Source: Allobosea sp. (GTDB taxonomy: Bacteria; Pseudomonadota; Alphaproteobacteria; Rhizobiales; Kaistiaceae). Taken from it: a stretch of 64,000 nucleotides of DNA. The position numbers and the translations under genes were made by a program. Under the pieces are notes generated by a model, which was not told the DNA's origin, ran no database searches, and saw only the letters and a list, made by a program, of their open reading frames with translations. Shown piece after piece: positions 26,994 to 35,262 of the stretch (within the stretch, counting starts at the first letter, position 1; every line of letters begins with the position of its first letter). The stretch spans positions 124,001 through 188,000 of the forward strand of contig JAFKFV010000007.1 in NCBI GenBank assembly GCA_017307955.1. Reading direction: 5' to 3'.

Positions 26994-27150
26994 GCACCCT
27001 CGTCGCGATTTTGCCGCCTGTGGAAATCTTCGCGCTCCCGGACGGCGCGCCGGGCCGCACGGGCCCGTTTCATTCCCCTGTCACGTCGGGCGGGTTTGTT
27101 GCGGTTTCGCAAAGAGATCGAGACCGACAGCAGCCAAAAGGGGGATTCCC

Positions 27151-29373
27151 ATGATCACGAGGCTCACGACCGCCGCGCTCGCCGCGACGCTCCTCGCCGG
27201 CACCGCCCTTCCCGGGCTCGGCGCCGCCGAGGCGGCCGAGATGTTCAACCGCATCGCCACCTTCCATGTCGTCGACAACCTACCCGAAGGCGCCGACACG
27301 AAGAAGGCCACCGTCGCCGAGATCATCTCCGCTTCCGCCGACGGCAACACGCTCGTCTATACCGACAGCCCCGGCGAGCGCATCGGCATCATCGACCTCA
27401 CCGACCCCAAGGCGCCCAAGGCCGGCGGCACCGTCGCGCTCGGCGGCGAGCCGACCTCGACCACCGTCGCCGGCGGCATGGCGCTGGTCGGCGTCGTGAC
27501 CTCGAAGGACAAGGCGAAGCCGGCCGGCCATCTCGCCATCGTCGACCTCGCGACCAAGAGCGTGAAGGCGACCTGCGATCTCGCCGGCCAGCCTGATTCG
27601 CTGGCCAAGAGCCCGGACGGCAGCTTCCTCGCCATCGCGATCGAGAACGAGCGCGACGAGGAGGTGAATGACGGCGCGATCCCGCAGCTTCCGGGCGGCA
27701 GCCTCGTGACCTTCCGCCTCGCCGCCGACGGCAGCGTCGATTGCGCGACCAGGACGGTGATCGACGTCGCCGGCCTCGCCGCGGTCGCGCCGGAGGATCC
27801 GGAGCCGGAATTCGTCGATTTCAACGCGAAGAACCAGATCGTCCTGACGCTGCAGGAGAACAACGAAATCGTCATCGCCGACGCCGCCACCGGCAAGGTC
27901 GTGACGCATTTCCCGGCCGGCACGGTCGATCTCGACGGCATCGACATCAAGAAGGACGGCGTCATTGACCTGTCGGGTTCGATGAAGGCCCTCCCCCGCG
28001 AGCCGGACGCCGTCGGCTGGATCGGCGACGACCGCTTCGTCACCGCCAATGAAGGCGACTGGAAGGGCGGCAGCCGCGGCTTCACCATCTTCAAGGCGGA
28101 CGGAACGGTCGACTACGACAGCGGCACCAGCCTCGAATATGAGACGGTGCGGCTCGGCCATTATCCCGAGAAGCGCAACAAGAAGGGCAACGAGCCGGAA
28201 GGCATCGAGGTCGCGCGCTTCGGCGACGACACGCTGATCTTCGTCGGCTCCGAGCGCGCCTCGCTGGTCGGCGTCTACAAGGACGAGGGCGCCGGGAAGG
28301 CGCCGACGCTCCTGCAGGCGCTGCCGGGCGGCATCGGGCCGGAGGGCCTCCTCGCGATCCCTGAGCGCAAGCTCTTCGTCACCGCCGCCGAGAACGACCT
28401 CCGCGAGGACGGGCTGATCGGCTCCGTGGTCACGATCTATGAGCGCAGCGAGGCGCCGGCCGCCTATCCGACGCTCGTCTCGGCCGACAAGGACGGCAAG
28501 CCGATCGGCTGGGCCGCCATCTCCGGCACCGCCGCCGACCGCTCGGCGCCGGGCAAGCTCTTCGCCGTCGTCGACAGCGCGCAGTCGCAAGGCGCGATCC
28601 TCACCATCGATGCGACGAAGTCGCCGGCCGTGATCACCGACCGCATGGTCGTCACGAGGGACGGCAAGCCGGTCGACAACCTCGATCTCGAGGGCATCTC
28701 GCCGGCATCCGATGGCGGCTTCTGGCTCGCGTCGGAAGGCAATCCCGAGCGCGAGAAGAACAAGACGCAGTCGACGCTCATCCGCACCGATGCCAAGGGC
28801 GTGCTGGTCGAGGAGATCGCGCTGCCGGCCGATCTCGCGGAGAAGGAGACGCGCTTCGGCTTCGAGGGTGTGACCGTCACCGGCTCGGGCGCCGACGAGA
28901 CCGTCTGGCTCGCGGTGCAGCGCGAGTGGAAGGACGATCCGAAGGGCATGACCAAGCTCCTCGCCTACAAGCCTGCCGACAAGAGCTGGGCCGCGGTCCA
29001 TTATCCGCTCGACAAGGCCGATAAGGGCTGGGTCGGCCTCTCCGAGATCACCGCGGTTCCGGGCGGCCTAGTGGTCATCGAGCGCGACAACCAGATCGGC
29101 CGCGACGCGAAGATCAAGAAGCTCGTCTTCGTGCCGCTCGCCGGCGTCACCCCCGCCCCGCTCGGCGGCACGCTGCCGGTCGTCGCCAAGAAGGACCTCG
29201 TCGACCTGCTGCCGGCGCTCCAGGCGCCGAACGGCTATGTGCTCGACAAGATCGAGAGCTTTGCCATCGGCGCCGACGGCGAGGCCTATGCCATCACCGA
29301 CAATGACGGCGTCGACGATTCCTCGGGCGAGACGCAGTTCATCCGCCTCGGCAAGATCGCCCTGCCGATGTAA
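27151..29373 (+). CDS. Exported esterase-like/phytase-like beta-propeller protein
   Basis: 740 residues with signal peptide MITRLTTAALAATLLAGTAL...AAEAAE. The first half has a WD/YVTN-like repeat pattern (LAIVDLATKSVKATCDLAGQPDSLAKSPDGSFLAIAIEN). The second half holds the esterase-like phytase domain (PF13449 type): NLDLEGISPASDGGFWLASEGNPERE, FGFEGVTV and AVPGGLVVIERDNQIG. Proteins of this group are periplasmic and suspected phosphoesterases, though few have been tested. ATG 27151 follows AAAAGGGGGA; the longer frame from 26944 would run through the tRNA promoter. It is followed by a strong terminator. Confidence 0.85.
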   Translation: MITRLTTAALAATLLAGTALPGLGAAEAAEMFNRIATFHVVDNLPEGADTKKATVAEIISASADGNTLVYTDSPGERIGIIDLTDPKAPKAGGTVALGGEPTSTTVAGGMALVGVVTSKDKAKPAGHLAIVDLATKSVKATCDLAGQPDSLAKSPDGSFLAIAIENERDEEVNDGAIPQLPGGSLVTFRLAADGSVDCATRTVIDVAGLAAVAPEDPEPEFVDFNAKNQIVLTLQENNEIVIADAATGKVVTHFPAGTVDLDGIDIKKDGVIDLSGSMKALPREPDAVGWIGDDRFVTANEGDWKGGSRGFTIFKADGTVDYDSGTSLEYETVRLGHYPEKRNKKGNEPEGIEVARFGDDTLIFVGSERASLVGVYKDEGAGKAPTLLQALPGGIGPEGLLAIPERKLFVTAAENDLREDGLIGSVVTIYERSEAPAAYPTLVSADKDGKPIGWAAISGTAADRSAPGKLFAVVDSAQSQGAILTIDATKSPAVITDRMVVTRDGKPVDNLDLEGISPASDGGFWLASEGNPEREKNKTQSTLIRTDAKGVLVEEIALPADLAEKETRFGFEGVTVTGSGADETVWLAVQREWKDDPKGMTKLLAYKPADKSWAAVHYPLDKADKGWVGLSEITAVPGGLVVIERDNQIGRDAKIKKLVFVPLAGVTPAPLGGTLPVVAKKDLVDLLPALQAPNGYVLDKIESFAIGADGEAYAITDNDGVDDSSGETQFIRLGKIALPM

Positions 29374-29400
29374 GGCACGGGCTCAGGCCCCAGAATGCAA

Positions 29401-29426
29401 AAGGCGCCGTCCATCGACGGCGCCTT
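29401..29426. terminator. Bidirectional terminator between phytase-like gene and leuA
   Basis: 11-bp stem AAGGCGCCGTC/GACGGCGCCTT with loop CATC. A T-run follows on the plus strand (TTTCTTGTTT), and an A-run before it gives a T-run on the minus strand. It serves both converging genes. Confidence 0.9.
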
Positions 29427-29456
29427 TCTTGTTTCGGTGCGAGGCTGACGCCGAGG

Positions 29457-31019
29457 CTAGACCGCTGCCTGAGCGTGCTGGCGCTGGCGCTTCACGGCGA
29501 TCTTGTTGACCGCCGAGATATAGGCCTTGGCCGAGGCGACCATGGTGTCGGGATCGGCGCCGCGGCCGGTGACCGACTTGCCGTCCTCCTCGAGGCGCAC
29601 CGAGACCTCGGCCTGCGCGTCGGTGCCCTCGGTGACGGCATGCACCTGGTAGAGCGAGAGCTTGGCCTCGTGCGGCACGATCGCCTTGATCGCGTTGAAG
29701 GTCGCGTCCACGGGGCCGTTGCCGGCGACTTCCTTGGTGATATGCGTGCCGTCGACATCGAGGCTGATGATGGCCTTGGACGGGCCGCCGGTGCCGGCGA
29801 TGACGGTCAGCGAGAGGAGGCGGAAGCGCTCGCTCGCGGCCGCGACCTCGTCGCCGACCAGCGCCTCGATATCCTCGTCATAGACATGCTTCTTGCGGTC
29901 GGCGAGGTCCTTGAAGCGCTTGAACGCGTCTTCCAGCGCGTTGTCGCCCAGTTCGTAGCCGAGTTCCTTCAGCTTCTCGCGGAAGGCATGGCGCCCCGAA
30001 TGCTTGCCCATGACCAGCGAGGTCGCCTTCACGCCGACGCTCTCCGGCGTCATGATCTCGTAGGTCTCGGCATTCTTCAGCATGCCGTCCTGGTGGATGC
30101 CGCTTTCATGCGCGAAGGCGTTCCGGCCGACGATCGCCTTGTTGTACTGCACCGGGAAGGCCGAGACGGCCGAGACCAGCTTCGAGGCGCGGGTCAGCAT
30201 CGTCGTCTCGACGCGGGTCTGGTACGGCAGCACGTCGCCGCGGGTGCGGATCGCCATCACCACCTCTTCCAGCGCCGCGTTGCCCGCGCGCTCGCCGAGG
30301 CCGTTGATCGTGCATTCGATCTGCCGCGCGCCGCCCATGACGCCCGCCAGCGAATTGGCGACGGCGAGGCCGAGATCGTCATGGCAATGGGTCGAGAAGA
30401 TCGCCTTGTCGGAATCCGGCACGCGCGCGATCACCTCGCGGAACATCGCGGCATATTCCTCCGGAACGGCATAGCCGACCGTATCGGGCAGGTTGATCGT
30501 GGTGGCGCCGGCCTTGATCGCCGCGTCGACGCAGCGGACCAGATAGTCGATCGGCGTGCGGGTGGCGTCCATCGCCGACCACTCGACATCCTCGACGAGG
30601 TTGCGCGCCTGCTTCACCGTGGCGGCGATGATGTCGAGCACCTGCTCCTCGCTCTTGCGCATCTGGTGCGCCAGATGGATCGGCGAGGTGGAGACGAAGG
30701 TGTGGATGCGCGGACGCTTGGCGACGCGGACCGCCTCGCCGGCGCGGGCGATGTCGCCCGAGATGGCGCGGGCGAGGCCGGCGATGGTGACGTCCGGCCC
30801 GGCGCGGCGGGCGATCTCCTGCACCGCCTCGAAATCGCCCTGGCTGGCGATCGGGAAGCCGGCCTCGATGATGTCGACGCCCATCTCCTCCAGGAGTTCG
30901 GCGACCTCGAGCTTCTCCTCGAAGGTCATCGATGCGCCGGGGCACTGCTCGCCGTCGCGCAGCGTGGTGTCGAAGATGACGACGCGGTCCTTGCTGGCGT
31001 CGGCTGTGGTGGCGGTCAT
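29457..31019 (-). CDS. leuA: 2-isopropylmalate synthase
   Basis: 520 residues, catalysing the first committed step of leucine synthesis (acetyl-CoA plus 2-oxoisovalerate). The HMGL-like catalytic barrel has DTTLRDGEQCPG, the metal-binding HCHDDLGLAVANS, and NGLGERAGNAALEE. The C-terminal LeuA dimer/allosteric domain (from about 390, with IISLDVDGTHITKEVAGNGPVDATFNA) binds leucine for feedback inhibition. SD AAGGAAGAAGAGAG precedes the ATG. A 34-codon leader peptide with four consecutive Leu codons lies upstream. Confidence 0.97.
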   Translation of the reverse strand: MTATTADASKDRVVIFDTTLRDGEQCPGASMTFEEKLEVAELLEEMGVDIIEAGFPIASQGDFEAVQEIARRAGPDVTIAGLARAISGDIARAGEAVRVAKRPRIHTFVSTSPIHLAHQMRKSEEQVLDIIAATVKQARNLVEDVEWSAMDATRTPIDYLVRCVDAAIKAGATTINLPDTVGYAVPEEYAAMFREVIARVPDSDKAIFSTHCHDDLGLAVANSLAGVMGGARQIECTINGLGERAGNAALEEVVMAIRTRGDVLPYQTRVETTMLTRASKLVSAVSAFPVQYNKAIVGRNAFAHESGIHQDGMLKNAETYEIMTPESVGVKATSLVMGKHSGRHAFREKLKELGYELGDNALEDAFKRFKDLADRKKHVYDEDIEALVGDEVAAASERFRLLSLTVIAGTGGPSKAIISLDVDGTHITKEVAGNGPVDATFNAIKAIVPHEAKLSLYQVHAVTEGTDAQAEVSVRLEEDGKSVTGRGADPDTMVASAKAYISAVNKIAVKRQRQHAQAAV

Positions 31020-31113
31020 GGCTCTCTTCTTCCTTCTGGCGGCCGGCCCGGCCCGATCTCATCGGCTGGCGTTCGGGTGGCGGCTCGAATGCGGGGGTTC
31101 TTTTCGGCACGAT

Positions 31114-31156
31114 CCCCTGAGAGCCCGGCCGCTTGCGGCCTGCCGACGCTCAGGGG
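31114..31156 (-). promoter_or_regulatory. leuA leader RNA hairpin (attenuator candidate)
   Basis: Outer stem CCCCTGAG (31149-31156 read on minus) with CTCAGGGG (31114-31121), 8 bp perfect. An inner hairpin GGCCGC-AA-GCGGCC lies at 31127-31140. The leader peptide stop codon lies inside the 5' arm, so a ribosome finishing the leader would disrupt the outer stem. No U-tract follows immediately, so simple intrinsic termination is not shown. Confidence 0.6.
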
Positions 31157-31254
31157 CAGCTAAGAAGAAGGAGGGCTTTCGGAAGGCCGCGCGACGCCGC
31201 GATGGCGGACGGCACAGCAATGCCGCGGCGGGAAACGCGTCCCGCGGTCGGCAT
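31150..31254 (-). CDS. leuA leader peptide (leucine-rich)
   Basis: 34-residue frame from ATG 31254, ending K-A-L-L-L-L-S-C-P-stop. The four consecutive Leu codons (CTC CTT CTT CTT) lie just before the attenuator stem that contains the stop codon. This is the arrangement expected for ribosome-mediated control by charged tRNA-Leu. The first half is basic and unremarkable. It lies about 130 bp upstream of leuA on the same strand. Expression is inferred, not shown. Confidence 0.6.
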   Translation of the reverse strand: MPTAGRVSRRGIAVPSAIAASRGLPKALLLLSCP

Positions 31255-31395
31255 CGTCTCATGCGGCGTCAGGCTCATATCGGCTCCGAAGGAACAGGCG
31301 GTCGCGCCCGCATCCAGCGTCCCGGCCTTCGCCGGAACACGTCAACTCATATCAACCTCGCGCGGAAAAGCGCAAGCCCGCAGATGACGACGCGT

Positions 31396-31818
31396 TCAGT
31401 TGAACGCATAGACCGCGACGAGCGTCGCCAGCAGCGCAGAAAGCCCGCTCGCCGGCCCGAGCACCTTCATCCGCGCGCCGAGCGCGGCATTGCCGGTGCG
31501 ACGGATCCTCGCATAGGTCGCGTGCTGCGCGCCGGCGAGAAGCGTCAGCAGAACGACGAACACCATCTTCAGCCAGAAGAGTTGCGGCAGGTTGCCGGGG
31601 CCGCCGAAGACGCTCCACACCATGATGAGCCCGGTCGCCCAAAGAAGGAGCAGCCCGGTCGCGGAGATGTTGGCGAAGACAGGCGGCAACCGCTTCAGGG
31701 CCGCCGCGCCCTCGGCATTGGCGCTGGCGGCGAAGCGCATCGTCACGGCCGAGCCGATGCCGCCGGCAAAGCCCATGGCGAGCCCGACGAAATGAATGAA
31801 CAGCAGCAGCTGCGTCAT
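31396..31818 (-). CDS. Four-helix integral membrane protein, unknown
   Basis: 140 residues with four hydrophobic segments: LLLFIHFVGLAMGFAGGIGS, ATGLLLLWATGLIMVWSVFG, LFWLKMVFVVLLTLLAGAQH and LGPASGLSALLATLVAVYAF. The H in the first helix and the LKMVFV pattern recall small CopD/DUF2269-like membrane proteins, but I cannot assign a family securely. It stands alone between the leuA leader and hisC. Confidence 0.7.
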   Translation of the reverse strand: MTQLLLFIHFVGLAMGFAGGIGSAVTMRFAASANAEGAAALKRLPPVFANISATGLLLLWATGLIMVWSVFGGPGNLPQLFWLKMVFVVLLTLLAGAQHATYARIRRTGNAALGARMKVLGPASGLSALLATLVAVYAFN

Positions 31819-31880
31819 GGAGGCCCTCCCAAGCCGGAACGATTCCAGCCTAGCATGAAAGCCCCGGTTGCGCTGTGATC

Positions 31881-32942
31881 TCAGCCCGCGAGGATCGCCG
31901 AGAGGTCAGCCAGCAGCCGGTCGCATTCCGCGTCGGTGCCGATGCTGATGCGCAGGAAATCGCCGATCCTCGGCTTGGCGAAATGGCGCACCAGGACGCC
32001 GCGTGCCCTGAGCGCGGCAGCGAGTTCGGCGCCCGCCCGCTGGCCGTGCCGGGCGAACACGAAATTCGCCGACGACGGCAGCACCTCGAAGCCGAGCGCC
32101 GCGAGACCTTCGGCGACACGTTCGCGGCTCGCCATGATGGCGTGGCGCTTTTCGTCGAACCAGGCCTCGTCACGATAGGCCGCGGTCGCGCCGGCGATGG
32201 CCAGGCGATCGAGCGGATAGGAGTTGAAGCTGTCCTTCACCCGCTCCAGCCCCTCGATCAGCGGCCGCTGGCCGATGGCGAAGCCGACGCGAAGCCCGGC
32301 GAGACCGCGCGACTTGGAGAAGGTCTGCACGACGAGAAGATTGTCATGGGCGCCCACCAGCGACACCGCGCTCTCGGCGCCGAAATCGACATAGGCCTCG
32401 TCAACGACGACGAGGCGGTCACGGTCCTGCGCCAGCAGCGCCTCGATTTCGGCAAGCGGCAGCGCGATGCCGGTCGGCGCGTTCGGGTTGGGCAGGATGA
32501 CGGCGCCGGACGGCCGATCGTAATCCTTGACGCGGATACGGAACGCCGCGTCGAGCGGCAGTTCCACCGCCTCGATGCCGTAGAGCCCGCAATAGACCGG
32601 ATAGAAGCTGTAGCTGATATCGGGATAGAGCAGCGGCTTCTCGTGCTTCAGGAGGCCCATGAAGGCATGAGCGAGCACCTCGTCCGAACCGTTGCCGACG
32701 AACACCTCGCCGGCTGAAAGCCCATGGCGCGCCGCGATCGCCTCGCGGAGCGCCATGGAGGTCGGATCGGGATAGAGCCGCAGCGCGTCGCCGGCCGCCT
32801 CGGCGATCGCCGCGAGCGCCTTGGGCGACGGCCCATAGGGGCTCTCATTGGTGTTGAGCTTGACGAGATCGGCGATCTTCGGCTGCTCGCCCGGAACATA
32901 GGGCTTCAGCGTCGAGACGATCGGGCTCCAGAAGCGGCTCAC
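31881..32942 (-). CDS. hisC: Histidinol-phosphate aminotransferase
   Basis: 353-residue class I/II PLP aminotransferase. [11 protein letters not shown] (30-40) and the cofactor lysine K210 in [18 protein letters not shown] match HisC. D181 and Y184 ([10 protein letters not shown]) contact PLP, and R353-side FLRISIGT binds the carboxylate. It converts imidazole acetol phosphate to histidinol phosphate and can also act in aromatic amino acid transamination. No other his genes are near. The PhzF gene lies 39 bp upstream on the same strand, suggesting co-transcription. Confidence 0.94.
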   Translation of the reverse strand: MSRFWSPIVSTLKPYVPGEQPKIADLVKLNTNESPYGPSPKALAAIAEAAGDALRLYPDPTSMALREAIAARHGLSAGEVFVGNGSDEVLAHAFMGLLKHEKPLLYPDISYSFYPVYCGLYGIEAVELPLDAAFRIRVKDYDRPSGAVILPNPNAPTGIALPLAEIEALLAQDRDRLVVVDEAYVDFGAESAVSLVGAHDNLLVVQTFSKSRGLAGLRVGFAIGQRPLIEGLERVKDSFNSYPLDRLAIAGATAAYRDEAWFDEKRHAIMASRERVAEGLAALGFEVLPSSANFVFARHGQRAGAELAAALRARGVLVRHFAKPRIGDFLRISIGTDAECDRLLADLSAILAG

Positions 32943-32981
32943 GGCTTGGGCTCCAGACGGCGGAATGGGAAGTTTCGGAAC

Positions 32982-33887
32982 TCAGATGTCGAGCGTGCCG
33001 CGGGCGACGACGACCGCGTCGCCGCCGATGCGGGCCGCTGCGAGAGCGCCGTTCTCGATGTCGACTTCGAGGCGGATGACGCTCGGACGGCCCATCTCGT
33101 AGCCCTGCTCGATCAGGATCGGATGCGAGCCGGCCATTGGCCGATCGAAGCCGGCAACGACGCCGGCAAAGGCGGCGGCGGCCGAGCCGGTCGCCGGATC
33201 CTCGACGAGGCCGAGCGTCCGCCAGAACATGCGCGCATGGAAATGATGCGTGTTGCTCTCTGTCTCGCGGCAATAGAGATAGGCCGAGACGTCGCCGAAG
33301 GCGTGCTGCCACAGGTCGAGACGCGGCAGGACGCGGCGCATCGCGTCGAGATCGCGCAGCGGCACGAAGATATAGGGAACGCCGGCCGTATAGGCCGAGG
33401 CGACATGGTTCTCGAAACCGATTTCCGACGGCAGCAGGCCCAGCGCCGCGGCGATGGCGTCGCGATCGAGCACATGGCCCGCCGGCTGCGCCACGACAGG
33501 AACGTCGAAGGTCGCGTGTCCGCGCTTGCCCTCTTCCTCGCGTGAGACGAGGCAACGCACCGGGCCGACCGTCTCTTCCAGCACGAGCATCGCATCCGTG
33601 CCGCTGCCGCCCGTGGCGGCATCGTCGAGCGCGAGCAGCACCGCGGTCCCGACCGTCGGGTGGCCTGCGAAGGGCAGTTCCCGGCCGGGGGCGAAGATGC
33701 GGATGCGGGCGCGATGCGCCGGCCGCTCGGCCGGCAGCACGAACACCGTTTCGGCGAGATTGAACTCGGCCGTGATCGCCAGCATCGCCTCGGTGTCGAG
33801 GCCCTCGGCGTCGAGCACGACAGCGAGCTGGTTGCCGGAAAGGGGCCGGCTGGTGAACACGTCGAGAATGGCAAATGCGCGCGCCAT
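32982..33887 (-). CDS. PhzF family isomerase/epimerase-like protein
   Basis: 301 residues of the PhzF/DapF-like double barrel. Features are LDVFTSRPLSGNQLAVVLDA, the catalytic Glu E46 (FNLAETVFVLPA), FAPGRELPFAGHPTVGTA and EDPATGSAAAAFAG. Apart from phenazine synthesis proteins, most members have unknown isomerase roles. No phenazine operon is present. It is encoded just upstream of hisC on the same strand, and the pairing may be incidental. Confidence 0.9.
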   Translation of the reverse strand: MARAFAILDVFTSRPLSGNQLAVVLDAEGLDTEAMLAITAEFNLAETVFVLPAERPAHRARIRIFAPGRELPFAGHPTVGTAVLLALDDAATGGSGTDAMLVLEETVGPVRCLVSREEEGKRGHATFDVPVVAQPAGHVLDRDAIAAALGLLPSEIGFENHVASAYTAGVPYIFVPLRDLDAMRRVLPRLDLWQHAFGDVSAYLYCRETESNTHHFHARMFWRTLGLVEDPATGSAAAAFAGVVAGFDRPMAGSHPILIEQGYEMGRPSVIRLEVDIENGALAAARIGGDAVVVARGTLDI

Positions 33888-34105
33888 CAGGTCTACCTTG
33901 GGTCTGCCATGGTTCGGCTCGGATGGCCGGTCATAGCATGTCGGGCGTCGCGCGCCAGCCGTTCAGCCACCGTTCAGCTTGCCGATCCTAATCTCCGCCC
34001 CAGTTGATCGATAAGGCGGTGCGGCGGAATTGCCGGCGCCGGGAACGGACTGAAGCCTCGCGGGCCCTCGATCGGCGCGCGGCTTTGACGAAGGAGATGA
34101 AGGTC

Positions 34106-34588
34106 ATGAAGCGCATGATTTCGGCGGCCCTCGCGGCCGTGATCGGGCTCGGCGCCGTGGCCGCGACCACGTCGACCGCTTCGGCGGACTGGCGCGGCCC
34201 CGGCTGGGGCGGACCTGGCTATGGCGGACCCGGCTGGCGTGGCGGTCCCGGCTGGCGCGGTGGCCCGGGCTGGTATGGCCCCCGCCGTGGCTGGTATGGC
34301 CCGGCGCGCGGCGCCTGGTACGGCCCCGGCTGGCGCGGCAATTATTACGGCGGCTGGGTCGGCAATCCCGGCGCAGCGGCGGCTGCGGGCGCCATTCTCG
34401 GCCTCGGCGTCGGCGCTGCCATCGCCTCGGCGCAGAACAATGGCGGCTACGAAGTCCCGCCCCCGCCCGGCGTCGCCTGGCAGAACCACGTCGCCTACTG
34501 CCAGAACCGCTATCGCAGCTACAATCCCGCGACCGACAGCTTCACCGGCTATGACGGCCGCCAGTATCGCTGCGTCGGCTCCTACTGA
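34106..34588 (+). CDS. BA14K family exported protein
   Basis: 160 residues. Signal peptide MKRMISAALAAVIGLGAVAATTSTASA, then a Gly/Trp/Pro-rich repeat (GPGWRGG, GPGYGGP, RRGWYGP), a glycine-zipper-like hydrophobic stretch (GAAAAAGAILGLGVGAAIASA), and the BA14K motif HVAYCQNRYRSYNPATDSFT with two Cys. BA14K was described as a Brucella immunoreactive protein and is frequent in Hyphomicrobiales as a surface-associated protein. Start 34106 has GGAG 9 nt upstream; ATG 34097 abuts the SD. Confidence 0.9.
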   Translation: MKRMISAALAAVIGLGAVAATTSTASADWRGPGWGGPGYGGPGWRGGPGWRGGPGWYGPRRGWYGPARGAWYGPGWRGNYYGGWVGNPGAAAAAGAILGLGVGAAIASAQNNGGYEVPPPPGVAWQNHVAYCQNRYRSYNPATDSFTGYDGRQYRCVGSY

Positions 34589-34610
34589 GCGACCAGCCCT
34601 GCATCATGAC

Positions 34611-34648
34611 GAGGGCCGCCGGATGTTCCGGCGGCCCTCTTTGTTTTT
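34611..34648 (+). terminator. Terminator after BA14K gene
   Basis: 13-bp stem GAGGGCCGCCGGA/TCCGGCGGCCCTC with loop TGT, then TTTGTTTTT. It insulates soxR downstream. Confidence 0.95.
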
Positions 34649-34728
34649 CCTGCCCCCCTCCCCGACCCGAAGGAATCGCAGCGGGCTTCGGCTATCCTCG
34701 CCACGCTCATGGCGGAGACCGGACGGAG

Positions 34729-35175
34729 ATGATCGCGGAGGAACTCACGATCGGCGAGGTGGCGCGGCGCGCCGGCGTGCCGGTCTCGACGCTGCATTTC
34801 TACGAGGCCAAGGGGCTGATCCGCAGCCGCCGCAGCGCCGGTAACCAGCGGCGCTACCCGCGCGCCATCCTGCGTCTGATCGCGATCATCCGCGTCGGTC
34901 AGAAGACCGGCATTCCGCTCGCCGAGATCCGTTCCCGGCTCGATCGCCTGCCCCGCGACCGGCCCGTCTCGTCGGACGACTGGGCGATTCTTTCGGGCGA
35001 GTGGCGCGCGGCGCTGGACGAGCGCATAACGCTCCTGACCCGCCTCCGCGACCAGCTCGACGGCTGCATCGGCTGCGGCTGCCTTTCGATGCGCGATTGT
35101 CCCTTGCGCAATCCAGGCGACAGCGCCGCCGCCGAGGGACCCGGCGCCCGCGCCTTCAGGACCGCCGGCGACTGA
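34729..35175 (+). CDS. soxR: Redox-sensing MerR-family activator SoxR
   Basis: 148 residues. MerR-type HTH (LTIGEVARRAGVPVSTLHFYEAKGLI), dimerisation helix, and the [2Fe-2S] ligands C113, C116, C118 and C124 in the invariant CIGCGCLSMRDC. SoxR is oxidised by redox-cycling compounds or superoxide and activates promoters with 19-bp spacers. Start 34729 matches the family start, with CGGACGGAG upstream. A canonical SoxR box lies 28 bp beyond its stop, in front of an MFS pump, so that pump is the evident target. Confidence 0.96.
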   Translation: MIAEELTIGEVARRAGVPVSTLHFYEAKGLIRSRRSAGNQRRYPRAILRLIAIIRVGQKTGIPLAEIRSRLDRLPRDRPVSSDDWAILSGEWRAALDERITLLTRLRDQLDGCIGCGCLSMRDCPLRNPGDSAAAEGPGARAFRTAGD

Positions 35176-35199
35176 GCCAAACGAAACCGGCGCCCCACC

Positions 35200-35230
35200 T
35201 TGACCTCGACCATGGTTGAGGTTCTACAAG
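35200..35230 (+). promoter_or_regulatory. SoxR-box promoter of the MFS gene
   Basis: -35 TTGACC (35200-35205), a 19-bp spacer and -10 TACAAG (35225-35230). The dyad CCTCGACCATGGTTGAGG at 35204-35221 matches the E. coli SoxR site (CCTCAAGTTAACTTGAGG) except at the centre and one arm base. The 19-bp spacer is the hallmark of MerR-activated promoters. Because the promoter covers any start near 35200-35212, translation of the pump must begin downstream. Confidence 0.93.
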
Positions 35231-35262
35231 CCCTGCCGGGACCAACCGCATCGAGCGAGAGC

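Noticed and set aside
26944..27150. N-terminal extension of the phytase-like gene
   Set aside because: It runs through the tRNA-Lys promoter region and lacks a signal peptide at its start. ATG 27151 has a ribosome site and begins a proper signal peptide.
27280..29001. 573-codon antisense frame over the phytase-like gene, and similar long antisense frames at 7866-9833, 9547-11175, 29475-31163 and 62109-63917
   Set aside because: They all mirror well-supported genes, show His/Arg/Asp-rich composition typical of reverse frames in GC-rich DNA, and have no domain signatures.
35200..35262. Longer start for the SoxR-controlled MFS pump
   Set aside because: The -35, SoxR box and -10 occupy 35200-35230, so these codons cannot be translated from that promoter.
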